Translations under genes and position numbers: made by a program
Notes under the pieces: generated by a model
Databases searched by the model: none
Seen by the model: the letters and a program-made list of their open reading frames with translations, nothing else
Told to the model about the DNA's origin: nothing
NCBI GenBank assembly: GCA_022825185.1
Contig: JAJDYK010000299.1
Coordinates: 1-26,742 of the forward strand
Length of the DNA stretch: 26,742 nt
Direction: 5' to 3'
Origin: Candidatus Latescibacterota bacterium
GTDB lineage: Bacteria; Latescibacterota; UBA2968; UBA8231
Shown here: positions 1-6,720 of the stretch, in pieces
How positions within the stretch are numbered: the stretch's first letter is position 1
How the letters are laid out: each line of letters opens with the position of its first letter

Positions 1-477
1 CAGCCAGGTGCAAAACGGGATGGCAAAGCCCGTGTAGATCAGCACCATGCCCACGTGCGTGTCGAGCAAGCCGAACGAGCGAATCACCTGAAAGAGCGGG
101 ATGAGGATCGAAGAGCCGGGCAGCATTTGCGACATCACCACCACCATTAGCAACAAGGTGTTGCCGCGAAAGCGGAAGCGGGCAAAGGCATACGCGGCGC
201 ATATGCTAAATGCGAGGGCGATTAGGGCGGTAGAAAGGGAAATCACCATGCTGTTGGCAAAGTACTTCACAAACGGCCCGGTGTCCCACATCTCGACATA
301 GGCGCTGAAAGTGACCGAGCGCGGAAAGACCAAAGGCGGTGTCTGCGTCATCTCGGACAGGGGACGCACCGAAGTCGTGACCACCCAGATCAGCGGCATC
401 ACCAGCGCGAGGACAAAGACCGAGCCTAAACCGTAGGCGAGATAGGCGCGGACTTTTTCCTGGGTTTTAATTCGCAT
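1..477 (-). CDS. MalG-type carbohydrate ABC transporter permease (C-terminus cut by window edge)
   Basis: This is the inner-membrane permease subunit of a binding-protein-dependent sugar importer (MalG/UgpE type). Only the first 159 residues are in the window. They begin MRIKTQEKVRAYLAYG, followed by a hydrophobic segment (about residues 12-32). A periplasmic stretch with FPRSVTFSAYVEMW comes next, then FANSMVISLSTALIAL and AYAFARFRFRG, which are typical of the family's second and third membrane segments. The cytoplasmic EAA loop would lie beyond position 1. The ATG start at 475-477 overlaps the upstream permease gene by 11 nt, the same overlap length as at the preceding gene junction, so translation is probably coupled. 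No ATPase gene is visible. It is either further downstream or a shared MsmX/UgpC-like subunit. The family assignment is secure; the substrate is unknown. Confidence 0.9.
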   Translation of the reverse strand, partial: MRIKTQEKVRAYLAYGLGSVFVLALVMPLIWVVTTSVRPLSEMTQTPPLVFPRSVTFSAYVEMWDTGPFVKYFANSMVISLSTALIALAFSICAAYAFARFRFRGNTLLLMVVVMSQMLPGSSILIPLFQVIRSFGLLDTHVGMVLIYTGFAIPFCTWL

Positions 478-1372
478 CCCCACTCCTCCTCTCCTCGCGG
501 AAGAGCACGCGGATGAAGACGATGCTCATGGCTAACAAAAAGAGCAGCAGAATCAGCGCTGCTGCCGCGCCTTTGCCGAGCCGCAGATGCTCAAAGGCGA
601 TGCGATAGACTGTAATCGGCACCACCTGCGTGGCCTTGGCCGGGCCGCCCTCGGTCATTATGAAAATCAGCGCGAAGTCGTTGACCATCCAGATGGTGGC
701 GAAGAGGAAGACCACGCCGATCACGTGTTTGAGCTGCGGCAGCGTCACGTGGAAGAAGCGCCCGAACACATTGGCCCCATCGACGTGCGCGGCCTCGTAT
801 AGCTCGGCGGACACTCCCTGCAAACCCGCTAGCAGCATGATGGTGATATAGGGCATGAAGCGCCAGACATTGGCCACTACCACTGCGCCCATAGCCGCGT
901 CTGGCTGCGCCAGCCAGGGAACGTTGGCGTCGATGAAGCCGAGGCTCAGGAGCGTGTGATTGACGAGGCCGAAGCTGTCGTGGAAGAGCCAGCGCCACAT
1001 GTAGCCGGTTACGACCGGGGCGATGGCCCAGGGGATGAGCAGAAAGCCGGTAAAGACGGGTCGATACTTGCGAATCTCGTTGAAGATCAACGCCATTCCC
1101 AGGCCTAGGACGAAGGCTATCGGCAGGGAGTAGAGCGTAAAGCGCACCGAACTCCAGATGCTGTTGACAAAGGTGCGGCTGCCGAAGAGCTTGGCGTAGT
1201 GAGTCAGGCCGATGAACTCGTCGCCAGCCCCGCGAAAGAGCTTCACCTTGTACAAGCTCATGATCAGATTGCTGAACACCGGGTAGAGAATGACGACCGC
1301 CAAGACCAGCAGGGCCGGTAGCAAGAAATAGTACGGCGTCAGATTTTTGCGCAGCGCGCCTTTAGTAATCAC
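467..1372 (-). CDS. MalF-type sugar ABC transporter permease
   Basis: This 301-residue inner-membrane permease pairs with the MalG-type subunit encoded immediately downstream. About six hydrophobic segments are visible, starting at residues 14-38. The conserved cytoplasmic loop that docks on the ATPase is present at about 191-211, with E193-A-A, then G199 and a following LP. This is the EAA motif of the MalF/UgpA/LacF family, and the length is normal for the short (non-MalF-insert) type. The start is GTG at 1370-1372 and overlaps the stop of the upstream binding-protein gene by 11 nt. The 3' end overlaps the next permease gene by 11 nt. The order of binding proteins, then MalF-type, then MalG-type is the standard CUT1 operon order. 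The substrate cannot be read from the sequence. Confidence 0.93.
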   Translation of the reverse strand: MITKGALRKNLTPYYFLLPALLVLAVVILYPVFSNLIMSLYKVKLFRGAGDEFIGLTHYAKLFGSRTFVNSIWSSVRFTLYSLPIAFVLGLGMALIFNEIRKYRPVFTGFLLIPWAIAPVVTGYMWRWLFHDSFGLVNHTLLSLGFIDANVPWLAQPDAAMGAVVVANVWRFMPYITIMLLAGLQGVSAELYEAAHVDGANVFGRFFHVTLPQLKHVIGVVFLFATIWMVNDFALIFIMTEGGPAKATQVVPITVYRIAFEHLRLGKGAAAALILLLFLLAMSIVFIRVLFREERRSGDAN

Positions 1373-2630
1373 TCAATACCTCGTTTACTTCTTCGGCGGC
1401 AAAGTCTAGCGCTTCCTTAGGGCTTAGAGAGCCGGTCAGCGCCATGTTGACTGCGTCGGCAATGTGCCGCTGAATCTGCGTCACTGCCGGATGGCCCGGC
1501 CAACCTAGCCCATTGGCCCCAGCGATGGCGAGTTGGTCTAGGTCGATGTAATCGGACTGCACGCCTTCGGCATAGGCTGCCTTTAGCGTGGGAATGCCGC
1601 CCATGGTCGGGTTGGGGTTGCGCCAGACCGGATGGTCCAAATCCAGCGCCTTGACCACTTCCCAGGCTTCATTGGGCACCTTGGTATAGCCCGTTATGGC
1701 AATCATAATTACGTCGAGCAATGTCCGCGATGGATGAGGTTCCAGCGGCTCGGCCGGGCCGGGCACTTGCGCCAGCGCCAAATTGTTCAAATCGAAGTCG
1801 TAGTTGCCGTGGACGATATCCTGCCACCACGGCCCCTCAATCGACAGCGCGGCCTTGCCGGTTGACCAGTGCGCGGCGTTCTCGTCGAAGCGATAGGCCG
1901 CGCTGCCGGCTGGCAAATAGCCCTTGTTTTTCATCTCCACTAGAAACTCCAGCGCCGCCTGCCCGGCCGGGCCGTTAAAGGCGGCGGCAGACCAATCCTC
2001 GTTAAAGACGCGCCCGCCCGCTTTGTACAGCAGCGGCAAAAAGCGGTAGGCCGTGTCCAGATTGACGCCCCCAGGCATGGTAAAAGGCTCGATCCCCGTG
2101 CCCGCGAATTTTGGGCCGAGCGCCAACATCTCGTCCCAAGTCTTGGGAACATCGAGGCCCATCCGCCCCATAATGTCGGTGTTGACCGCCAGCACGAAGG
2201 GCAGCATGGTCACTGGCAGGCCGTAGTGTTTGCCGTCGTATTCGACCAGTTCCCAGACGTTGTCGAGGATGCGCTCCTTGACTTGGGGGAAATCGGGGAA
2301 ATTCTCCAGCGCGTACAGTCCCCCCAACTCGCCGAACTCCACCGAGTACTTGTGATGCACTCGCACGATGTCCGGCCCATCGCCGACGATGGTGGTGCTG
2401 ATCAAGCTCTCGCGCTGCGTTGCCCAGTCGCGGAACTCCAACTCGATTTGGATGTCGCTGCGCGCGGCGTTGAAGTCGGCCACGGCCTGCTGCACCCAGG
2501 CGCGCAGACCCGGCACGCCCCCGAACTCCCACAACACCACCGTGGTCGGCTCGCCGGGACGCGGGCGGTCGTCGCCTCCGCAGGCGATCAGGCCCACAAA
2601 GAGCGGGATGAGCATTCTTTTTACGTACAT
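1362..2630 (-). CDS. extracellular solute-binding protein, family 1 (lipoprotein), copy B
   Basis: This 422-residue substrate-binding protein belongs to a CUT1-type sugar ABC importer and is predicted to be lipid-anchored outside the inner membrane. The N-terminus has a lysine/arginine-containing n-region, a hydrophobic core and a lipobox LIAC with C17 as the likely lipidated residue. The mature part shows family-1 features: VVLWEFGG at the first beta strand, the hinge region GPDIVRVHH, FTMPGG, and AALSIEGPWW near the C-terminal lobe. It is a close paralog of the gene immediately upstream (2649-3929). By eye roughly two thirds of positions are identical, with long identical blocks such as HHKYSVEFGELGGLYALE. 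The gap between the two genes is 18 nt. No clear Shine-Dalgarno sequence precedes the ATG. Two binding proteins for one permease pair suggests two related ligands, or recent duplication. Confidence 0.92.
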   Translation of the reverse strand: MYVKRMLIPLFVGLIACGGDDRPRPGEPTTVVLWEFGGVPGLRAWVQQAVADFNAARSDIQIELEFRDWATQRESLISTTIVGDGPDIVRVHHKYSVEFGELGGLYALENFPDFPQVKERILDNVWELVEYDGKHYGLPVTMLPFVLAVNTDIMGRMGLDVPKTWDEMLALGPKFAGTGIEPFTMPGGVNLDTAYRFLPLLYKAGGRVFNEDWSAAAFNGPAGQAALEFLVEMKNKGYLPAGSAAYRFDENAAHWSTGKAALSIEGPWWQDIVHGNYDFDLNNLALAQVPGPAEPLEPHPSRTLLDVIMIAITGYTKVPNEAWEVVKALDLDHPVWRNPNPTMGGIPTLKAAYAEGVQSDYIDLDQLAIAGANGLGWPGHPAVTQIQRHIADAVNMALTGSLSPKEALDFAAEEVNEVLSDY

Positions 2631-2648
2631 ACGAATAGCATATACAGG

Positions 2649-3929
2649 TCAATAATCCTCCAAAATTTCATCCACTTCTTCCGCCGCTTGATCGAGCGCC
2701 TCCTTGGGGGACAAGGTCCCGCTCAGCGCCATATTGACCGCGTCGGCCATCAATCGCTGGATCTGCGTCACCGCCGGATGTCCCGGCCACGCTAGGCCGT
2801 TTTGTCCAGCCGCAGCTAGCACCTCGCCGTTGATGAAATTCGACTCGATCCCCGGTGCGTAGGCGATCTTCTGCGTGGGGAAGCCCAACATCTCGGCGTT
2901 GGGGACGTGCCACTGCGGGTCGTCGAGCCACAGGGCCTTAATCACTGTCCAAGCCTCCTCCGGCGCTTGGGTATAGCCGGTGATCGCCACCATAACCAAG
3001 TCCAGCAAGGTGCGCGGCGGATGCGGCCCGAGGGGCTGGGCCGGTCCGGGCAACCGGATCAACTGCAACTTCTCCACTGGGAAGTCGTAGTTATTGGACA
3101 CAATGTGCTGCCACCACGGCCCCTCAATCGACAACAGGGCTTTTTCTGTACACCACGTTGCCGCGTTCTCGTCAAAGGCATAGGCGGCACACGCCGGCGG
3201 CATAAAGCCCTGTTCCTTCATCGCCACGAGGAACTCCAATGCCGAGATGCCGGCTGGGCCGTTAAAAGCGGCCCGCGTCCAGTCCTCGTTGAACACCCTG
3301 CCGCCCGCCTTGTAGAGCAGCGGCAAAAAGCGGTAGGCCGTGTCTTGGTTCAGCCCCGCTGGCATGGTGAAGGCGAAAAGTCCCCGCTCCTTGAGCACCG
3401 GCCCCAGCGCCAGCATATCCTCCCAAGTTTGGGGCACTTCCAACTCGTACGCGGCCAATAGCGCCTTGTTGACCGCCATGATAAAAGGCAAAATCTGGAT
3501 GGGCAGCCCAAAGTGCTGGCCTCCGTACGCGACGTGTTCCCACAGATTGTCGAGAATACGCGCTTTGACTTGGGGAAAGTCCGCAAACCGCTCCAGCGCG
3601 TACAGCCCGCCCAACTCGCCGAACTCGACTGAGTACTTGTGGTGGACGCGAATGATGTCCGGCCCCTCGCCGGCAATCGTCGAGGTAATCAGGCTCTCGC
3701 GCTGCGTGGCCCAATCCCGATTCTCGTAATCGACGCGGATGTTGTCTTGTGCGGCATTAAACTGGTTCACTGCCTGCCGCAACCACCGGTCTTGCTCCTC
3801 TACTCCGCCGAACATCCACATCGCAATCTGCACCGGCTCGCCGGGTGCTCTTTCTCGGTCGGTCGCGCAGCCGCTAGTGAGCAGCACTGCCCACGCGCAA
3901 AAAACCCATATCACCATCGTTCGTTTCAC
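2649..3929 (-). CDS. extracellular solute-binding protein, family 1 (lipoprotein), copy A
   Basis: This 426-residue solute-binding lipoprotein is the first gene of the ABC importer operon. The signal peptide ends in a lipobox TSGC with C21 as the probable lipid-anchored cysteine. The fold markers match copy B: FGGVEEQDRW, RDWATQRESL, the tract around GPDIIRVHHKYS, FTMPAG, RTLLDLVMVAITGYT and WPGHPAVTQIQR. The start is taken as GTG at 3927-3929. An ATG four codons downstream (3915-3917) is an alternative that would leave the signal peptide intact. Neither start has a strong Shine-Dalgarno sequence. The 113-bp gap to the divergent SDR gene must contain promoters for both directions. A weak -10-like TACTAT lies only about 8 nt upstream of the GTG. 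The tandem duplication with copy B is the notable feature; ligand specificity is unknown. Confidence 0.91.
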   Translation of the reverse strand: MKRTMVIWVFCAWAVLLTSGCATDRERAPGEPVQIAMWMFGGVEEQDRWLRQAVNQFNAAQDNIRVDYENRDWATQRESLITSTIAGEGPDIIRVHHKYSVEFGELGGLYALERFADFPQVKARILDNLWEHVAYGGQHFGLPIQILPFIMAVNKALLAAYELEVPQTWEDMLALGPVLKERGLFAFTMPAGLNQDTAYRFLPLLYKAGGRVFNEDWTRAAFNGPAGISALEFLVAMKEQGFMPPACAAYAFDENAATWCTEKALLSIEGPWWQHIVSNNYDFPVEKLQLIRLPGPAQPLGPHPPRTLLDLVMVAITGYTQAPEEAWTVIKALWLDDPQWHVPNAEMLGFPTQKIAYAPGIESNFINGEVLAAAGQNGLAWPGHPAVTQIQRLMADAVNMALSGTLSPKEALDQAAEEVDEILEDY

Positions 3930-4042
3930 GCCGGTTTATAGTAGCCAAAGCGCCAATGGCCCACAACACGGGCCGCGCCCGCTGGACACGTCTGGCCGTA
4001 TTACTTACTAATGAGAGCCAACACTCAAACCCAACACGGCTT

Positions 4043-4789
4043 ATGCAAAACGTCCTCATCACAGGTGCTACGGGTCTGATCGGCACAGCCGCTGTCGCCA
4101 GCCTGCGCACCCGCTATAACTTGCGCGCCCTCAACCGCCGCCCACTCCCAAACATCGACTGCTACCAAGCCGACATCGCCGATCTCGATGCCATCCGGCC
4201 GGCCTTTGCGGGGATCGACGCGGTCGTCCATCTCGCCGCCCAGATTGAAAACGATATAGCGGCGATCTTCCGCGCCAACTTGCAGGGGACGGGGAATGTT
4301 TTTGCCGCAGCTCACGAGGCCGGGGTGCGCCGCGTCCTCTTCGCTAGCAGTGGGTCGGTCATGGGTGGCTACGCCGCGCTCTCGCCATACAAGGAGCTTT
4401 TGGCTGGCGAGTACGACCAAGTGCCCGCTGAGTGGCCGATGCTGACCGCACAATCGCCGCTGCGGCCAACGGGACTATACGCAGCTAGCAAGGTCTGGGG
4501 CGAGGAGCTAGGCCGCGAGTACGCCTCGTCCCACGGCATGTCTGTCCTCTGCCTGCGCTTTGGCCGCGTCAACCCGGAAAACCGCCCGACCCATTCCCGC
4601 GAGTTTTGCGTCTGGTGCAGCCAGCGCGACGCCGTGCAGATGATCGAAAAGTGCCTTGCCGCCTCCTTCGACTTGCCCTTCGACACCTTCTTCGTCAACT
4701 CGGACAACAAATGGGGCTACCGCGACTTAGAACACGCTCGCCAGACGGTGGGCTTTGTGCCCTCAGACCGAGCCGAAGACTACCGCTGA
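4043..4789 (+). CDS. NAD(P)-dependent epimerase/dehydratase family protein (extended SDR, uronate-dehydrogenase-like)
   Basis: This 248-residue Rossmann-fold oxidoreductase is cytoplasmic. The nucleotide-binding GATGLIG motif is at residues 8-14, directly after the start, and VVHLAAQ marks the fourth beta strand. FASSGSV supplies the catalytic Ser region. The catalytic pair is Y146-x3-K150 in LYAASKVWGEELGREYA. The tail (REFCVWCSQRDAVQMIEKC, then a Gx-FVNSDNKWGYRDLEHAR region) resembles the small SDR group that contains NAD-dependent uronate dehydrogenases. This would fit oxidation of an imported uronic acid or sugar to a lactone or acid, but the substrate is inference. The ATG at 4043 is chosen because the Rossmann strand begins there. 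The reading frame extends upstream to 3956 without any fold-like sequence. The stop codon overlaps the Shine-Dalgarno sequence of the next gene, so the two are co-transcribed. Confidence 0.85.
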   Translation: MQNVLITGATGLIGTAAVASLRTRYNLRALNRRPLPNIDCYQADIADLDAIRPAFAGIDAVVHLAAQIENDIAAIFRANLQGTGNVFAAAHEAGVRRVLFASSGSVMGGYAALSPYKELLAGEYDQVPAEWPMLTAQSPLRPTGLYAASKVWGEELGREYASSHGMSVLCLRFGRVNPENRPTHSREFCVWCSQRDAVQMIEKCLAASFDLPFDTFFVNSDNKWGYRDLEHARQTVGFVPSDRAEDYR

Positions 4790-4800
4790 GGAGAAAATCC

Positions 4801-5622
4801 ATGCTGCCTTTTGCTGTGTGCGCGATTTTATTCGTGGCTTCTGCTGTGCGCGCGGACGTGAACATCAACGCTCCCTTTTTGGAGACGGTCCCGACCATTG
4901 ACGGCGACCTTGCCGAGTGGAAGGACCTCGCTCACAACGATGGCATCTGGGACATGCGCCGTATTAGCGAGGCTAGTTTCTACCGCCTCGATCGCGGTGC
5001 GCGCAACCGCCTCACCGACCACGGCGACGAGCCGCACCTTGAAGACGACTTGCGCGCCCGCTACTACATTGCTTGGGACGCGCAAAATTTCTACTTCGGG
5101 GCCGAGGTCTGGGACAATGTCAACGACCTCGACGACCCCGATCCGGCGGACAAGCGCTGGTATTTCAAGGATGCGATTTGCTGGTTTATGGAAGGCCCGC
5201 GCGACCGGGCCAACGAGCGCTTCGGCCAAGGCGACAACGCCTTCTGCTTTGTCGCCGACCCGCAGCGCACGCCGCAAAACGCTTGGTGGCGGCACGGCGC
5301 GCCCGGCCAGAGCTACATTGAAGAGCCGATTCCCGAGGCCGCTTGCGACTATGTGGTGCGCATGGATCCTTGGGGCCGGAGCGCGGCTGATTTTATCTTG
5401 GAGGCCCGCGTGGATATGCACGCGACGTTTGCCCACAGCGACCCCCGCTGGCAGCCGCCGCAAGTGGGCGACGAATACAGCATGGAAATCGTCCACACCG
5501 ACCCGGACGGCGGCGCGTACGGCGGGCACTTCATGATCTACGGCAATGGCGATGACGACAACACGTGGGGGCGGATGATTTTAGTCGGGCCCCGGATGCC
5601 GATTGGGCGGCTCGCCGAGTAG
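4801..5622 (+). CDS. exported CBM9/DOMON-like sugar-binding protein
   Basis: This 273-residue exported protein has a short signal peptide (MLPFAVCAILFVASAVRA, cleavage likely after ADVRA-type A at about residue 18). The mature part starts with INAPFLETVPTIDGDLAEW, the IDGxLxEW signature of CBM9_1/DOMON-like beta-sandwich domains. It continues with ARYYIAWDAQNFYFGAEV and WFMEGP, which match the second conserved strand pair. It ends with GDEYSMEIVHTD and WGRMILV. Members of this family bind carbohydrate ends or haem/sugars outside the cell. The sequence does not tell which applies. TGAGGAGAAAATCC precedes the ATG and provides a strong ribosome-binding site overlapping the SDR stop. The next gene begins 10 nt downstream, so the three plus-strand genes 4043-6169 form one operon. 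Confidence 0.82.
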   Translation: MLPFAVCAILFVASAVRADVNINAPFLETVPTIDGDLAEWKDLAHNDGIWDMRRISEASFYRLDRGARNRLTDHGDEPHLEDDLRARYYIAWDAQNFYFGAEVWDNVNDLDDPDPADKRWYFKDAICWFMEGPRDRANERFGQGDNAFCFVADPQRTPQNAWWRHGAPGQSYIEEPIPEAACDYVVRMDPWGRSAADFILEARVDMHATFAHSDPRWQPPQVGDEYSMEIVHTDPDGGAYGGHFMIYGNGDDDNTWGRMILVGPRMPIGRLAE

Positions 5623-5632
5623 GAGAAAGAAA

Positions 5633-6169
5633 ATGCACCGTAGCGCAGTACTTCTGTCCTTGGTAACTGCGACCCTCATCGCCCTCGTCGGCTGCAGGTC
5701 CAATCCGGTCTCCACGGGCGGGCGAGCGCCTGCATTCACCTTACCGGCGGCGGATGGGACTTCTGTTTCCCTGTCCGACTTACTCGACGACCGCGCGGCC
5801 GCGGTACTGCTGTTCTACCGAGGATTCTTCTGAGGTTCCTGTCGGAGCCAACTAGGTGAGTTGGCAGATGTGTATCCTGAGTTTCTAGAGCGCAATGTGT
5901 CACTTGCGGCGATCAGCACTGATGACATCGCCGACGCGCTGAAAATGGTGGAACTCACCGGCGCTGAATTCGCCATTCTGTCAGATAAGGACGCCGAGGT
6001 CGCCAAGGACTACGGAGTTTACAACCTGCTGAATGACGGTGTCGCGACGCCGTCCGCGGTCATCGTCTTGCCTGGGGGCGATGTCGAATGGAAATACGTC
6101 GGGGAAAGCATCTCCGACCGGCCGTCGCCCGATGCAATTTTGGCTCAAGTTGACCGATTGATACAGTGA
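5633..6169 (+). CDS. AhpC/TSA thioredoxin-fold lipoprotein, probable selenoprotein (in-frame UGA = Sec67, UxxC)
   Basis: One open frame runs from ATG 5633 to the TGA ending at 6169, interrupted only by TGA at 5831-5833. The first part has a lipoprotein signal peptide (lipobox LVGC, C21). It then shows the peroxiredoxin-like N-terminus APAFTLPAADGTSVSLSDLL and LLFYRGFF. Directly after that comes UGA-GSC-RSQLGELADVYPEF. In AhpC/TSA-like proteins the conserved block is FYRGFW-C-xx-C-RxQLGEL. The UGA therefore occupies exactly the peroxidatic/redox cysteine, giving UxxC (U67, C70). The downstream part (AAISTDD, FAILSDKDAEVAKDYGV, PSAVIVLPGGDVEWKYVG) is intact thioredoxin fold. A 7-bp SECIS-like hairpin starts 13 nt after the UGA. 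AGGAGA precedes the ATG. It is likely a periplasmic thiol/selenol peroxidase or oxidoreductase. Alternatives are a nonsense mutation or a sequencing error, both less likely given the exact position. Confidence 0.85.
5847..5865 (+). promoter_or_regulatory. bacterial SECIS-like hairpin downstream of the in-frame UGA
   Basis: The arms GCCAACT (5847-5853) and AGTTGGC (5859-5865) form a perfect 7-bp stem. They close the five-base loop AGGTG (5854-5858). The loop starts 20 nt after the UGA ends (5833) and has G at its second position. Bacterial SECIS elements are known to sit within the coding region, with the apical loop about 16-37 nt after the UGA and a G in the first two loop bases. The E. coli fdhF loop AGGUCU begins the same way. 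A second hairpin (5834-5849, 6 bp, loop TGTC) is mutually exclusive with this one. Confidence 0.75.
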
Positions 6170-6192
6170 ATCGCCTTCATTCAACGGCTTGC

Positions 6193-6453
6193 TCATGGAA
6201 GAGGAGCTTTTTTCTTTTCGAGCCTGTGAACGACGTCGAGCAATCCGTCAATGGATAGATCCTCGTCGAGTAGGGGCCAGTGGATACCGTAGCCTGAAGG
6301 AGAGATTTCAAAGAGGTTCTTTGCTTCGTCAGACGCATTTTGCAAAGCAGGGGATATTTCGCTCACTCGAAAGGTTCTTTCTCGCCCATCGATAGTCAGA
6401 ATCATGCAATCCCCGTCAAAGTGAAGTCCGGTTACTTGATGATGTTTTTTCAT
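6193..6453 (-). CDS. DUF2442 domain protein (possible antitoxin-like partner of DUF4160)
   Basis: This 86-residue protein has the DUF2442 pattern: a short beta-rich N-terminus (VTGLHFDGDCMILTI), a middle LFEISPSGYGIHWPLLDEDLS, and then a helix IDGLLDVV. The GIHWPxLDEDLSIxGLL block is the hallmark of the family. The start is set at ATG 6451-6453 because it overlaps the TGA of the upstream DUF4160 gene in an ATGA junction. An in-frame ATG at 6483 would reach further into the upstream gene and is less likely. DUF4160 and DUF2442 genes are commonly adjacent, and the pair has been regarded as toxin-antitoxin-like; the biochemical role is unproven. It converges on the selenoprotein gene with a 23-nt gap. 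Confidence 0.82.
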   Translation of the reverse strand: MKKHHQVTGLHFDGDCMILTIDGRERTFRVSEISPALQNASDEAKNLFEISPSGYGIHWPLLDEDLSIDGLLDVVHRLEKKKAPLP

Positions 6454-6707
6454 TGCTGACGCCTCCGCTGAAATTCTTCCCATTGTTGTTCAATATATTC
6501 AAAATGCTCAAAAATGATTTTTTTAATTTCTCTTCTATCACGTGGAGATAAACTATACGCATAGGCTTCTTCAAGATCAAAATTTTCCCGATCAAGCCAA
6601 TATTTACATTCTCTCTCTCCCTTTCGACAGTGGATATGAATAGGTTCGTTGCCTTCATTGGCATAGAAAAACAACCGCCAGCCTAAAATCAGAAGCACCG
6701 TTGGCAT
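6450..6707 (-). CDS. DUF4160 domain protein (possible toxin-like partner of DUF2442)
   Basis: This 85-residue protein starts MPTVLLILGWRLFFYANEG, followed by EPIHIHCRKGERECKYWLD and a C-terminal helical part (LSPRDRREIKKIIFEH). The sequence with GWRLFFYAxEGxEPxHIHV-like spacing and a later W/K-rich strand is characteristic of DUF4160. The ATG at 6705-6707 is preferred over a longer frame beginning at 6743, because the family begins with MPT and the longer version would overlap the upstream OLD gene. It follows the OLD gene stop by 13 nt and overlaps the DUF2442 start by 4 nt, so all three probably share one mRNA. The gene is markedly AT-rich compared with the flanking metabolic genes, which supports horizontal acquisition. 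Molecular activity is unknown. Confidence 0.82.
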   Translation of the reverse strand: MPTVLLILGWRLFFYANEGNEPIHIHCRKGERECKYWLDRENFDLEEAYAYSLSPRDRREIKKIIFEHFEYIEQQWEEFQRRRQQ

Positions 6708-6720
6708 TTCTTTTTTACCC

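Noticed and set aside
4606..4800. N-terminal extension of the CBM9-like protein upstream of 4801
   Set aside because: It overlaps the SDR gene in another frame, reads as basic shadow sequence, and the signal peptide and strong ribosome-binding site start at 4801.
5633..5833. A separate 66-residue truncated lipoprotein, with a second short gene beginning at TTG 5861
   Set aside because: Both pieces are in the same frame and together match one thioredoxin-fold protein. The stop sits on the redox Cys position with a SECIS-like hairpin, so one UGA-containing gene explains the data better.
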